From positions 38,902-102,901 of the forward strand of contig NZ_DFQS01000072.1 of the NCBI RefSeq assembly GCF_002377905.1: DNA of 64,000 nucleotides. Direction: 5' to 3'. The first letter of the stretch is position 1. Every line of letters begins with the position of its first letter. Positions 8,044 through 17,216 of the stretch are shown here, piece by piece. The notes beneath the pieces were generated by a model. The model searched no databases. It was given only the letters and a program-made list of their open reading frames with translations, and had not been told where the DNA came from. Origin of the DNA: Psychrobacter sp. UBA3483. GTDB lineage: Bacteria; Pseudomonadota; Gammaproteobacteria; Pseudomonadales; Moraxellaceae. The translations under genes were made by a program, and so were the position numbers.

Positions 8044-8892
8044 TCAATTCAGTTCATTGAATAGATCTTGAGAGACTGGTGAATGATTTATAACAGGTAC
8101 GTTATTTTCTTTATAAGTCTTACCCAGCAGGTTAAAAGACGGCACAATCCGATCAGTGATTGCCTTATCTAATTTACAAGGCGCGCTATCGTCTTTATTC
8201 TCATAAAATCGAGGTTGGTCACTATTCAATAAATCAATCCCATATAGGTGAATCGCACCAGCGTGACGTGAATAAGCCAACTGGGCTGCGACGTACGCTA
8301 CTGTTCCTGCTTCTATAAATCCATACGTTATATCTAAAGACAGACCGATAGGCGCAGGCTTATGCTGCATGCTGATAACAAAGTTGGGATGATCGGCTAA
8401 TAATGCTAATGGTATTTTTTTATTAGGTGAGAATGGTATTGATAGCAGTCTACCAAACCAAGACTGATTTGTTTTCACGGTCCAAGGTCTATCGGCAGGA
8501 TAGATAATATGCATTGCGTTATGGTATTTGCTTATGATGTTTGGACAAGCGATTGCTAATGCTTCAAACACTGCCAGAGTGGAATATAAAGGCTGGCCTG
8601 TGTAGTACTTGTTTAGAATATCTGGTTGATGTTTGACGAAGCGCGCATCACTAATGACATAACCGACTATATTGGCAAAATTGTATTGAGTCATTAGGCT
8701 AATACTACCATTCACAAAAATAGTTGCCGTATCTACTAAGTCCGCAAATGCTAAATCTGCAATCGATGGCCCAGAAGCAATAATATTGACTGCTTGCTGA
8801 TGAAGATTTTGTTCGGCTTCTCTTGCATCAAAAGCAGAAATAGAGACACTTTGATTGTCAATATTAAAGGTGGCGCTAGGAGGTAGTTCCAT
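8044..8892 (-). CDS. MptE/DUF115- or GT42-like protein, LOS locus
   Basis: This 282-residue protein has NIIASGPSIADLAF at about residues 36-49. That glycine-rich G-P-S motif is shared by MptE-like DUF115 proteins and by GT42 (Cst-type) sialyltransferases. Later motifs include FVNGSISLM, VGYVISDARF, and HLYGIDLLNSDQPRFYEN, the last being like the GIDFY segment of those families. I cannot tell which family it truly belongs to. Its place among glycosyltransferases 29 bases downstream of another one suggests that it transfers or modifies a sugar. No signal peptide or membrane segment is seen. Confidence 0.6.
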   Translation of the reverse strand: MELPPSATFNIDNQSVSISAFDAREAEQNLHQQAVNIIASGPSIADLAFADLVDTATIFVNGSISLMTQYNFANIVGYVISDARFVKHQPDILNKYYTGQPLYSTLAVFEALAIACPNIISKYHNAMHIIYPADRPWTVKTNQSWFGRLLSIPFSPNKKIPLALLADHPNFVISMQHKPAPIGLSLDITYGFIEAGTVAYVAAQLAYSRHAGAIHLYGIDLLNSDQPRFYENKDDSAPCKLDKAITDRIVPSFNLLGKTYKENNVPVINHSPVSQDLFNELN

Positions 8893-8921
8893 GTTTGGTT
8901 CCAGATGTTTCTATAACTTAA

Positions 8922-9722
8922 TTACACCCAATACTCTTGCAACCAAGGGCTAGGCTTCACATGACGATACCATTTACCACCGCCACCTTTAATGGCGTCT
9001 GGCGGATTAATCTCACCATGAAAAATGACAATTTTTGCGCCATCAGGTAGCGTCGGAGCACGTACGAAATTTAAAGGAGTAGGTGCCATACACTGATATT
9101 TAAAACTGACACACCAGTTTTTATCCCAGTACTCTAGGTGATGATGCTCACGCAGATAGTTAGAAAGATATGCCTGCTCATGACGAACCTGTGTGCGAAT
9201 AGTTTCAAAGTTGCGCTCAAAGTTTGCGAGCAAATCAGGATAGTTACCCATACCGATGTTAAAACGATAAACCGAGCTATTACCGATCATGCGCCATGGC
9301 TTTTTCCAGTCACGAATAATGATCACGCTGTCTTCATACTCAGCTTTATAAGTGAAAAAAGCATCAATATTATCGACGATAACGATATCGATGTCTAAGA
9401 ATAAGGCAACGCCTTTTAAATCATATAACTCTGGCTTAAAAGTGGTCAGTTTTTTCCAGCCACGTTCAGGGCCTGCTGGTAAATCCATTTCAGGTATGGG
9501 GTAACAAGCAACTGCAGGGTTAATGCCCATACTATCGTCGGTGAGACAGACCATCTGAAAATCAAGGGTTAAGTGACGGCTGACCATATTATAAAGACGG
9601 TTGACGTATTCAGGACCATATTTATCGCCCCATTTCATACAAATAATATAACGCTGCTCGGCAGTGCTATGATCGGTTTGTATTTGCTCGGTCGATGAAA
9701 GGCTGGTTACGTCAGTCGCCAT
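8922..9722 (-). CDS. Putative glycosyltransferase with DxD motif
   Basis: This 266-residue cytosolic protein begins its conserved part with YIICMKWGDKYGPEYVNRLY and has GWKKLTTFKPELY followed by ALFLDIDIVIVDNIDAF, where LDID is the DxD-type metal site. VIIIRDWKKPW, the glycine of NIGMGNY and VIFHGEINPPDAI near the C-terminus fit the GT-A putative glycosyltransferases found in LPS and capsule loci. The donor and acceptor are not evident. It lies 29 bases upstream of the MptE/GT42-like gene, probably in the same transcript. Confidence 0.72.
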   Translation of the reverse strand: MATDVTSLSSTEQIQTDHSTAEQRYIICMKWGDKYGPEYVNRLYNMVSRHLTLDFQMVCLTDDSMGINPAVACYPIPEMDLPAGPERGWKKLTTFKPELYDLKGVALFLDIDIVIVDNIDAFFTYKAEYEDSVIIIRDWKKPWRMIGNSSVYRFNIGMGNYPDLLANFERNFETIRTQVRHEQAYLSNYLREHHHLEYWDKNWCVSFKYQCMAPTPLNFVRAPTLPDGAKIVIFHGEINPPDAIKGGGGKWYRHVKPSPWLQEYWV

Positions 9723-9873
9723 AATGTACTCATATTAAAGTTAATGAAGAGTTGCTCAGTCACTATTCAGTCAAAAAATATCCTAATAGATGACCGCTTG
9801 CTCATATTAGCATAGCTATCATTAACGATATTTCTAGATGCTTAACTGATTGTACGAATGTTGCTCATTAGAA

Positions 9874-10839
9874 TTAAACTTCAGGATTATTAGAAACTTG
9901 CTTATCAGTATGTAAGGCAGGTTTTTGGATATTGTCGTTGATAAAATCAGCCAAAGCTTTTTCGTCAGCCCTATAAGGGTTGTCTAATAAAGGAATTTGT
10001 TTAAAACGGCGATAACCCCACATATAATGACTGTAATGGGCTTCAATCATATGCTGCATGGCAATATTGAGCGCATGAGCAGCGGTTTCAGTATTGCGAT
10101 CGTATAGCGCAGGGTCGTCTAACTTATAACAATAAATGTCAAAACCTTGTCCATCATCGCGGCGAATACAAGATAAACCAACTAACGCACACTTGGTTTT
10201 ACTGGCAAGTTTTGACGCCAATGTGCTGGTTAAGGTTTCAATACCAAAAAAGGGCACAATTACGCCACCTGAAGGTTCAGGAACGTGATCAGGCAACACA
10301 ATACTAAAACCGCCTTGTTTTAAGGTTTTAAAGACCGCTTTGACGCCACTACCATCGGTCGGAACCAGTGTCGCATTAAGACGCGAGCGACCTTGCAGTA
10401 CAAAGTCGTTGGTAAGCTCACCTTTAACTGGCTTATACATAATCGTTGGCGCGCCAAACTGATTAAGCCACGCGTTCATCATCTCCCACGTACCCAAATG
10501 CGGGACAATCGCCAGCATACCATTAGGATTGGCAAGCCCTTCTGATAAATACTCTTTATTATGCACGTCACGAATCTGGGCAATGCTCCACTGCGGTGGC
10601 ATCGCCCAGCTTTTAATAGATTCGATACTGGTTAAACATTGATGATAAATAATCTTTTTGGTTAATACGCGTTTTTGATGAGCAGATAACGACGGCGCAA
10701 CTAATGCGATATTGATACGCACAGTACGCATAATGCTAACGTTTGGCATCTTTAGTATTATCCAGGCAACAAAACGTGCCAGCATCTGCAAAACAGACAG
10801 TGGCACGAATTTGAAGATATGATATGGATTCATGACCAT
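9874..10839 (-). CDS. LpxL/HtrB-family lysophospholipid (lipid A) acyltransferase
   Basis: This 321-residue protein of the LpxL/LpxM/HtrB family has an N-terminal hydrophobic segment and IVPHLGTWEMMNAWL, the HxxxxE catalytic motif at about residue 113. PDHVPEPSGGVIVPFFG and MWGYRRFKQIP are also family motifs. These enzymes add secondary acyl chains to Kdo2-lipid A at the inner membrane. Two ATGs six bases apart are possible starts. It lies 61 bases downstream of aspS and upstream of the glycosyltransferases, which ties lipid A acylation to the LOS locus. Confidence 0.87.
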   Translation of the reverse strand: MVMNPYHIFKFVPLSVLQMLARFVAWIILKMPNVSIMRTVRINIALVAPSLSAHQKRVLTKKIIYHQCLTSIESIKSWAMPPQWSIAQIRDVHNKEYLSEGLANPNGMLAIVPHLGTWEMMNAWLNQFGAPTIMYKPVKGELTNDFVLQGRSRLNATLVPTDGSGVKAVFKTLKQGGFSIVLPDHVPEPSGGVIVPFFGIETLTSTLASKLASKTKCALVGLSCIRRDDGQGFDIYCYKLDDPALYDRNTETAAHALNIAMQHMIEAHYSHYMWGYRRFKQIPLLDNPYRADEKALADFINDNIQKPALHTDKQVSNNPEV

Positions 10840-10900
10840 TCACATGGTGATGAATCACATAATGGGCAATATAAAGAATATCTGCGCATGACTAAACCAT

Positions 10901-12742
10901 TTATTGTGCAGGTTTATTGGTATCAGGCTGAGCCTTTTCGCGTACACGGATACCAAGTTCACGTAGCTGTTTGCTATCTACCGGCGCAGGCGCTTGCGTC
11001 AATGGGTCTTCAGCCGTTTTGGTTTTAGGGAAGGCAATCACGTCACGGATAGAGCTTGCGCCGACCATCAGCATAATAAGGCGATCCAAACCAAAGGCTA
11101 AGCCACCATGCGGCGGCGCACCGAATTTTAGGGCATCAAGTAAGAAGCTAAATTTCTCTTCGGCCTCAGCCTCATCGATACCTAGCGCTTCAAATACCGC
11201 TTTTTGCATCTCAAGGGTATTGATACGTAAGCTACCACCGCCGATTTCAGTACCGTTTAACACCATATCATAAGCGATAGAAAGCGCTGATTCAGGATTG
11301 GTTTTTAATTCTTCAACAGACCCTTTTGGTTTGGTAAACGGATGGTGCATTGACGTCCAGCGTCCATCATCCGTTTCTTCAAACATTGGGAAGTCAGTCA
11401 CCCAAAGAGGCGCCCATTCGCAGGTCAGCATGTCTAAGTCTAGACCAATTTTTTGACGTAACGCACCGATGGCATCGTTGACGACACTGGCTTTATCAGC
11501 ACCGAAGAAGATAATATCATTACTCTCTGCACCCGTACGCTCAATCAAGCTTGCCAATACGTCATCAGTCATGTTTTTGATGATAGGCGACTGTAGACCA
11601 GATTCTTTATCCACGCCGTTGTTGATGTTGCTGGCGTCGTTGACTTTAATATAAGCCAAACCACGCGCACCATAAATACCAACAAACTTGGTATAAGCAT
11701 CGATTTGCTTACGGCTGAGCGAAGCGCCGCCAGGGATACGTAGGGCAGCAACGCGGCCTTTAGGATCGTTAGCAGGTCCAGCAAAGACTTTAAAATCAAC
11801 GTCTTTCATTAAATCAGCAACGTCGACCAGTTTTAATGGAATACGTAAGTCAGGCTTGTCTGAGGCATAGTCGCGCATGGCTTCCGCGTAAGTCATACGT
11901 GGGAAGTCTTCAAACTCAACATCCAGCATGGTTTTAAATAGATGTTTGATAAGACCTTCGTTGATATTCATGATTTCTTCTTCATTTAAGAAAGAAGTCT
12001 CAATATCGACTTGGGTAAATTCAGGCTGACGGTCAGCACGTAAGTCTTCGTCACGGAAACACTTAGCGATTTGATAATAACGATCAAATCCTGACACCAT
12101 CAATAACTGTTTAAATAGCTGTGGTGACTGCGGCAGGGCAAAGAAGTTACCCGGGCGAGTGCGTGAAGGCACCAGATAATCGCGTGCGCCTTCTGGTGTG
12201 GCACGAGTCAAGATGGGGGTTTCAACGTCTAAGAAACCATGGTCGTCTAGATAACGACGAATCGTTGAGGTGGCTTTAGCACGAAAAACCATACGCTCTT
12301 GCATTTGCGGACGACGCATATCAAGGTAGCGATATTTTAAACGCAAATCTTCTGATACCGTGGTTTTCTCATCATTTAATGGGAAAGGCGGTGTTTCAGA
12401 TTTCGCCAATACTTCAATCTCTTTGCCCAATAGCTCAATTTGACCACTGGTCATATTAGCGTTTTCAGTACCTTCGTAACGACGGCGAACGCGACCGGTA
12501 ATTTTTAAAACATATTCAGGACGTACCGCATCAGCAGTCGCGAACGCTTCTGGCGTATCTGGGTCAACGACGACCTGCAAGATACCCGCGCGGTCACGCA
12601 TGTCTAAGAAAATCACGCCACCGTGATCGCGACGACGATGTACCCAGCCTACGATGCTAATGGTTTGCTCAAGTAAGCTTTCGGTTACAGCGCCGCAATA
12701 TTCGTCTCGGTATTCGCTATGCGTCATAGTGCTTTGCGTCAT
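10901..12742 (-). CDS. aspS: Aspartyl-tRNA synthetase
   Basis: The 613-residue class II synthetase charges tRNA-Asp (in many bacteria without asnS also tRNA-Asn). It shows the OB-fold anticodon domain ([20 protein letters not shown]), class II motif 2 ([18 protein letters not shown]), the bacterial GAD insertion, and motif 3 ([12 protein letters not shown]) near the C-terminus. Length and motif order are those of the bacterial-type enzyme. It begins the long minus-strand run that continues into the LOS genes and marks the conserved right border of that locus. Confidence 0.97.
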   Translation of the reverse strand: MTQSTMTHSEYRDEYCGAVTESLLEQTISIVGWVHRRRDHGGVIFLDMRDRAGILQVVVDPDTPEAFATADAVRPEYVLKITGRVRRRYEGTENANMTSGQIELLGKEIEVLAKSETPPFPLNDEKTTVSEDLRLKYRYLDMRRPQMQERMVFRAKATSTIRRYLDDHGFLDVETPILTRATPEGARDYLVPSRTRPGNFFALPQSPQLFKQLLMVSGFDRYYQIAKCFRDEDLRADRQPEFTQVDIETSFLNEEEIMNINEGLIKHLFKTMLDVEFEDFPRMTYAEAMRDYASDKPDLRIPLKLVDVADLMKDVDFKVFAGPANDPKGRVAALRIPGGASLSRKQIDAYTKFVGIYGARGLAYIKVNDASNINNGVDKESGLQSPIIKNMTDDVLASLIERTGAESNDIIFFGADKASVVNDAIGALRQKIGLDLDMLTCEWAPLWVTDFPMFEETDDGRWTSMHHPFTKPKGSVEELKTNPESALSIAYDMVLNGTEIGGGSLRINTLEMQKAVFEALGIDEAEAEEKFSFLLDALKFGAPPHGGLAFGLDRLIMLMVGASSIRDVIAFPKTKTAEDPLTQAPAPVDSKQLRELGIRVREKAQPDTNKPAQ

Positions 12743-13150
12743 AATATAATTATCCAGTTGTCAGCCCAATTCGAAATATAATAATGCAGCCGCTAGCGTG
12801 TAATATAAGCGCCGTGCCTTTGAGCATTTAGCTAAAAAAGCACGAATAACGCGATATAAGACAAATGGTCATCACGTTGGCTGCAGAAAATTTGGTGTAA
12901 ACGCATATTATGCCTAATCTGCCTTTGTTATACAACCTGTGGCGTCCAATCAGTAGTGTTCAAACGAAGTGCAGGGACGTATCAGTAGTAGACGTATTTA
13001 TTCAGTAATATTTGTCTTGGGTTAAATATTGTCATTTTGCTTGAAAATACTAGCCACTGTGCGCATATCAAGCTAACTTATTAGACCGTATTAAAACCAC
13101 TTCAATTATCTATTAAAATTATTTATTTCAACTATCAAGGAATCCTGCTT
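12743..13150. other. 408-base intergenic region between divergent aspS and sohB
   Basis: I see no coding frame with a ribosome-binding site here. In the sohB frame a TAG at about 13081 ends any upstream extension, which matters for the missing anchor of that protein. The stretch presumably holds the promoters of aspS and sohB; I could not point to convincing boxes. Confidence 0.5.
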
Positions 13151-14131
13151 ATGCTTTTTCATCCTTCTAAAAATCCTGTTGAGCTAAGAGTTATTCATCT
13201 CAATAAAAGCCAAAAGCAACGTCGTGAAGATCTGATGGAGGCGACGCAAGGTAAAGCGGCGCTTAAACAACTTAAAAAGACCATGGCGAAAAAAGCCAAG
13301 CAAGCATTAAAAGTAAAAAGTAAAAGTAAAAAGAAAAATGGCGAAGAAAAGCAGCAAGTTTTTGTGCTTGATTTTGATGGCGATATCAAAGCCACGGCGG
13401 TGAAACATTTACGCGAAGAAATTAGCACACTCATCAGTACTGCTAATAAAGGCGATGAAGTTGTCGTACGCTTAGAGTCAGGAGGCGGTTTGGTTCATGG
13501 TTATGGCTTGGCAGCGGCACAATTGGCTCGTTTAAAAGATGCCGGTCTAAAGCTTACCGTCTGTGTTGACAAAGTCGCGGCCAGTGGCGGTTATATGATG
13601 GCATGCGTCGCCGACAATATCGTTGCCGCACCCTTTGCGGTGATTGGCTCAATCGGTGTGGTCTCGCAATTACCAAACTTTCATAAATGGCTCAAAAGTC
13701 ATGATGTTGATTACGAGATGTTTACTGCGGGTGATTATAAACGTACCGTGACCGTGTTTGGTGAAAATGACGCCGAAGACCGCGCTAAATATCAAGAAGA
13801 ACTGGAGCAGACGCACGAGTTATTCAAACACTTCGTTAATACCTATCGCCCAACATTGGATGTCGCTAAAGTCGCTACTGGTGAGCATTGGTATGGGGAA
13901 GATGCGCTAAAACTTAACCTAATTGATAGCTTGCAAACCTCTGACAGTTATATTTTAGAGCGTATGGAAAATAATGAAGTGTATGCGCTGCATTCACGTC
14001 AAAAGCCAACGCTTGCTGAAAAATTGGGTTTGTCACAAGCCGCAGAAGCAACACTCAGCATGGCGATTGATAAGCTACCAGATGCATTGGCACGTTTTGA
14101 TTTAGACACTCGTTTAAATATCCTAAAATAA
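13151..14131 (+). CDS. sohB: S49-family peptidase SohB, without N-terminal anchor
   Basis: This 326-residue serine protease matches SohB of E. coli closely from ELRVIHLNKS onward. The catalytic serine is in KVAASGGYMMACVAD (S145) and the lysine in TAGDYKRT (K197); GSIGVVSQLPNF and TGEHWYGEDAL are also conserved. E. coli SohB has an N-terminal membrane helix of about 35 residues before this point. Here the protein begins only ten residues ahead of the match, with no hydrophobic helix. AAGGA nine bases before the ATG supports this start, and a stop codon blocks extension. A Lys-rich linker (about 41-68) precedes the catalytic domain. The protein may be cytosolic, or the first exon-like anchor part may have been lost. 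Confidence 0.88.
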   Translation: MLFHPSKNPVELRVIHLNKSQKQRREDLMEATQGKAALKQLKKTMAKKAKQALKVKSKSKKKNGEEKQQVFVLDFDGDIKATAVKHLREEISTLISTANKGDEVVVRLESGGGLVHGYGLAAAQLARLKDAGLKLTVCVDKVAASGGYMMACVADNIVAAPFAVIGSIGVVSQLPNFHKWLKSHDVDYEMFTAGDYKRTVTVFGENDAEDRAKYQEELEQTHELFKHFVNTYRPTLDVAKVATGEHWYGEDALKLNLIDSLQTSDSYILERMENNEVYALHSRQKPTLAEKLGLSQAAEATLSMAIDKLPDALARFDLDTRLNILK

Positions 14132-14208
14132 GTCTAAATATCATGAGGTTGCTTGATAGTTAGCGTTTTAACATTCCAACACTGAATCGTGCATTGTTTG
14201 TATTTTGT

Positions 14209-14241
14209 AAAAGGCGTGTCCTAGCGGGTCGCGCCTTTTTT
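14209..14241 (+). terminator. Rho-independent terminator after sohB
   Basis: AAAAGGCG and CGCCTTTT pair around a loop of about 15 bases and are followed by six T. Confidence 0.75.
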
Positions 14242-14421
14242 GCTGTTTAATCCCAAATGCTGTGTTATAAATGGGACAGATAAAACAGAGTATACGCACG
14301 TACACTATAAAGTCTCATTAATCTTTTTATGAAATCTCGATATATAAAGTATTGATATATAGAATCTTGATGTGAATTTTATAAGAGCCATTAATCATCA
14401 GTAAAGAAAAGGATGTCAACT

Positions 14422-15690
14422 ATGTCTACCGACACATTAATGTTTACCGCCAGCGAACATGGTCAAGCCATGCATACCAAAGTCAAAGAATTTATCGAAA
14501 CCCAAATCGAACCAATAGAAGCACAGTTTTGGGCGGATTGTCATGCGCAAAATCCAGACGGCGATTGGACCAAATGGCATTGGCCAGAAAAGTACGAGAG
14601 TCTACGTAAACAAGCACGCGAGGCGGGTTTATGGAATCTGTTTTTGCCTGATGATAAGCTTGGCGCTGGGCTTTCGGTTACCGATTATGCACCGATTGCC
14701 GAGCTCACCGGTCGCAGTTTGCTCGCGCCTTATGTCTTTAATTGTAATGCCCCTGATAGCGGAAATATGGAGCTGTTATGGCGTTATGGTTCAGAGGAGC
14801 AGCAAGACAAGTGGCTCACGCCGATATTAGAAGGTAAAACGCGTTCGGTGTTTTGTATGACTGAGCCGGATGTGGCGTCAAGTGATGCAACCAATATGCA
14901 GGCGACTGCTGTTGTCGATGGCGATGAGATTGTTATCAATGGTAGTAAGTGGTGGTCATCGGGTCTTGGTGACCCTGCCGTCGATGTTTTGATTGTCATG
15001 GCTTATACTCCTGATGAGAATAAAGACCGTCACCATCAGCATTCGATGGTCTTGGTGCCAGCAAAAACATCAGGCGTTAACATCGAGCGTATGTTAAAAG
15101 TGTTTGGTGATTATGATGCACCGCACGGTCATGGCGAAGTCAGCTTTAACAATGTGCGTGTGCCATCTGGTAACTTTATCGGTGGCCCAGGTATGGGCTT
15201 TGAGATTGCACAAGGTCGCTTAGGACCAGGTCGTATTCACCATTGCATGCGCTGTATTGGTGCTGCTGAGAAGTCTCTTGAGCTAGCGGTTAAGCGCGGT
15301 ATGCAGCGTACCGCTTTTGGCAAGCCACTACTGCAATTAGGCGGTAACTTTGAGCGTATTGCTGACGCCCGTATCAAAATTGACCAAGCACGTTTATTGA
15401 CACTATACGCGGCGCAAAAAATGGACGCGAAGGGGACCAAAGCGGCCCTAACTGAAATTTCTGCCATTAAAGTCGTTGCACCGACTGTTTTGCAAGAAGT
15501 GGTTGATATGGCGATTCAAATCCACGGTGGCATGGGTGTTTGTCAAGATACGATGTTGCCTGCTTTCTTTGCCCAAGCACGAGCGCTACGTTTAGCCGAT
15601 GGTCCTGATGAAGTACATAAAACCATGATTGCCAAATTAGAATTAAAACGCCAAGGTTTTAGCCGTTCGTCTAAACCTGCTAAGTCTTAA
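14422..15690 (+). CDS. Acyl-CoA dehydrogenase, ACAD10/ACAD11-like
   Basis: An FAD enzyme of 422 residues with the acyl-CoA dehydrogenase fold: N-terminal helical domain, VFCMTEPDVASSDATN, GSKWWSSGLGDP, RMLKVFGDYDAPHGHGEV, RTAFGKPLLQLGG and the C-terminal IHGGMGVCQDT. KWWSSG-GDP is characteristic of the ACAD10/11 and LvaC branch, which acts on 4-phosphoacyl-CoA, rather than of simple straight-chain dehydrogenases. AAAGG lies nine bases before this ATG but directly abuts the ATG at 14413, so I prefer 14422. The next gene encodes an APH-like kinase; in human ACAD10/11 these two domains are fused. Substrate is inferred from this pairing. Confidence 0.9.
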   Translation: MSTDTLMFTASEHGQAMHTKVKEFIETQIEPIEAQFWADCHAQNPDGDWTKWHWPEKYESLRKQAREAGLWNLFLPDDKLGAGLSVTDYAPIAELTGRSLLAPYVFNCNAPDSGNMELLWRYGSEEQQDKWLTPILEGKTRSVFCMTEPDVASSDATNMQATAVVDGDEIVINGSKWWSSGLGDPAVDVLIVMAYTPDENKDRHHQHSMVLVPAKTSGVNIERMLKVFGDYDAPHGHGEVSFNNVRVPSGNFIGGPGMGFEIAQGRLGPGRIHHCMRCIGAAEKSLELAVKRGMQRTAFGKPLLQLGGNFERIADARIKIDQARLLTLYAAQKMDAKGTKAALTEISAIKVVAPTVLQEVVDMAIQIHGGMGVCQDTMLPAFFAQARALRLADGPDEVHKTMIAKLELKRQGFSRSSKPAKS

Positions 15691-15725
15691 AAACTCGGCT
15701 AAATTGTCATTTAAATTGCATGACC

Positions 15726-15761
15726 AAAAATTCACTATCGATTATTTGATAGTGAATTTTT
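15726..15761. terminator. Hairpin terminator between dehydrogenase and kinase genes
   Basis: AAAAATTCACTATC and GATAGTGAATTTTT are perfect arms around an eight-base loop, with a T run. The two genes may therefore be transcribed partly separately. Confidence 0.8.
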
Positions 15762-15830
15762 AACTCTTAAGCTTTTATAAACAACAAGTAACTGGTAAAA
15801 AATAAACGACCACACGATAAGGAATGTCTT

Positions 15831-17126
15831 ATGGCAACTGAACATCATGCCAACCATACTGATGCTGACAATCAAACCGTTAATAAAGTCCTAGATAAAG
15901 GCGGCGAAGTGCGCGAGGGTGAAGAGCTCGACGCCACATCAGTCAGCGACTGGTTACGCGAGCAAGGCGTTGATATAGAAGGTCAGCCAACCGTTACTCA
16001 ATTCTCAGGTGGCGCTTCAAACTGGACCTATCGTTTGCAGTATGGCAGTAAAAATAACGATGATGGTAAAGGTCAAGATTTAATTTTACGCCGTCCGCCA
16101 AAAGGCACCAAAGCCAAATCGGCACATGATATGGTGCGCGAATATACCGTGCAAAAAGCTTTAAAGGACGCTTATCCGTACGTACCAAAAATGGTCGCGC
16201 TCTGTACTGATGAAGACGTTATTGGCGCAGATTTTTATGTCATGGAACGTATGGAAGGTATCATTCCGCGTGCCAATTTGCCAAAAGGCGTTGATTTAGA
16301 TCCAGAGCAAACGCGCGTCTTATGTACCAATGTCATCGACGCTTTGATTGAATTGCATGAAGTCGATTATACCAAGCACCCTGATTTGGTAAATCTTGGA
16401 CGCGGCGAGGGCTACTGCGAGCGCCAAGTGTCAGGCTGGGATAAGCGTTATGTCAAAGCCAAAACGCCCAATGTGCCAAGCTTTGCCTTGGTAAGACAAT
16501 GGCTTGGTAAACATACGCCTGCCGATAGCAAAACCTGCCTTATTCACAATGATTGGCGCTTTGATAATGTGGTTTTGGCGGTTGATGATCCAACCAAGGT
16601 CATCGGTGTGCTTGACTGGGAAATGGCTACCTTGGGTGATCCTTTGATGGATTTGGGCAGCGCTTTAGCGTACTGGATTGAAGAAGATGATAACATCATC
16701 ATGCAGCAATCTCGCCGCCAGCCAACGCACTTAAAAGGTATGATGACCCGCGATGAAGTGGTGGCCTATTATCTTGAAAAGACCGGTCTTAAGATAGACA
16801 ACTGGACGTTTTATGAAGTGTTTGGGCTGTTCCGTCTAGCAGGCATCGTGCAGCAGATTTATTATCGTTATTATAATAAACAAACCAGCAATCCAGCTTT
16901 TAAGAACTTTTGGATTATCGTCCATGTCTTACATGCTAAATGTCTTAAGCTGATTGCTCAGTATGAAGGCGAGGCTTTATTTATAAGCCACGTGCAACCA
17001 CACCTGCAAGATATGGGCGTCGATGCGTCGATGATCGAGCAACTGCCAAGTCCGATTCAAACGGTTATCAAGGGCATTTTACCAAAAAGTTATTTTGGAC
17101 AAAGTCATTCTAAAGCTAAAGAATAA
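15831..17126 (+). CDS. APH-family phosphotransferase (ACAD10/11 kinase-like, LvaA-like)
   Basis: A 431-residue kinase-like protein. GGASNWTYRL (nucleotide loop), LILRRPPKGTKAKSAHDM, the catalytic loop IHNDWRFDNVVL and the metal-binding VIGVLDWEMATLGDPLMDLG are all intact. This is the aminoglycoside-phosphotransferase fold found in ACAD10/11 and in LvaA of Pseudomonas putida, where it phosphorylates the 4-hydroxyl of 4-hydroxyacyl-CoA. Partnership with the adjacent ACAD10/11-like dehydrogenase supports the same chemistry here. AAGGA eight bases before the ATG fixes the start. I saw no small LvaB-like partner gene. It is not expected to confer antibiotic resistance. Confidence 0.88.
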   Translation: MATEHHANHTDADNQTVNKVLDKGGEVREGEELDATSVSDWLREQGVDIEGQPTVTQFSGGASNWTYRLQYGSKNNDDGKGQDLILRRPPKGTKAKSAHDMVREYTVQKALKDAYPYVPKMVALCTDEDVIGADFYVMERMEGIIPRANLPKGVDLDPEQTRVLCTNVIDALIELHEVDYTKHPDLVNLGRGEGYCERQVSGWDKRYVKAKTPNVPSFALVRQWLGKHTPADSKTCLIHNDWRFDNVVLAVDDPTKVIGVLDWEMATLGDPLMDLGSALAYWIEEDDNIIMQQSRRQPTHLKGMMTRDEVVAYYLEKTGLKIDNWTFYEVFGLFRLAGIVQQIYYRYYNKQTSNPAFKNFWIIVHVLHAKCLKLIAQYEGEALFISHVQPHLQDMGVDASMIEQLPSPIQTVIKGILPKSYFGQSHSKAKE

Positions 17127-17216
17127 GCGCTTTAAACGCATATCAAATGCACAAATTTATAGCCGTTGATTCAATCTAAAAAATTTAAAAAAGTACGATT
17201 AATAAGGCAATGTTTT

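Noticed and set aside
15831..17126. Aminoglycoside resistance gene
   Set aside because: The fold is APH-like, but the sequence and the neighbouring dehydrogenase fit the ACAD10/11-type kinase.
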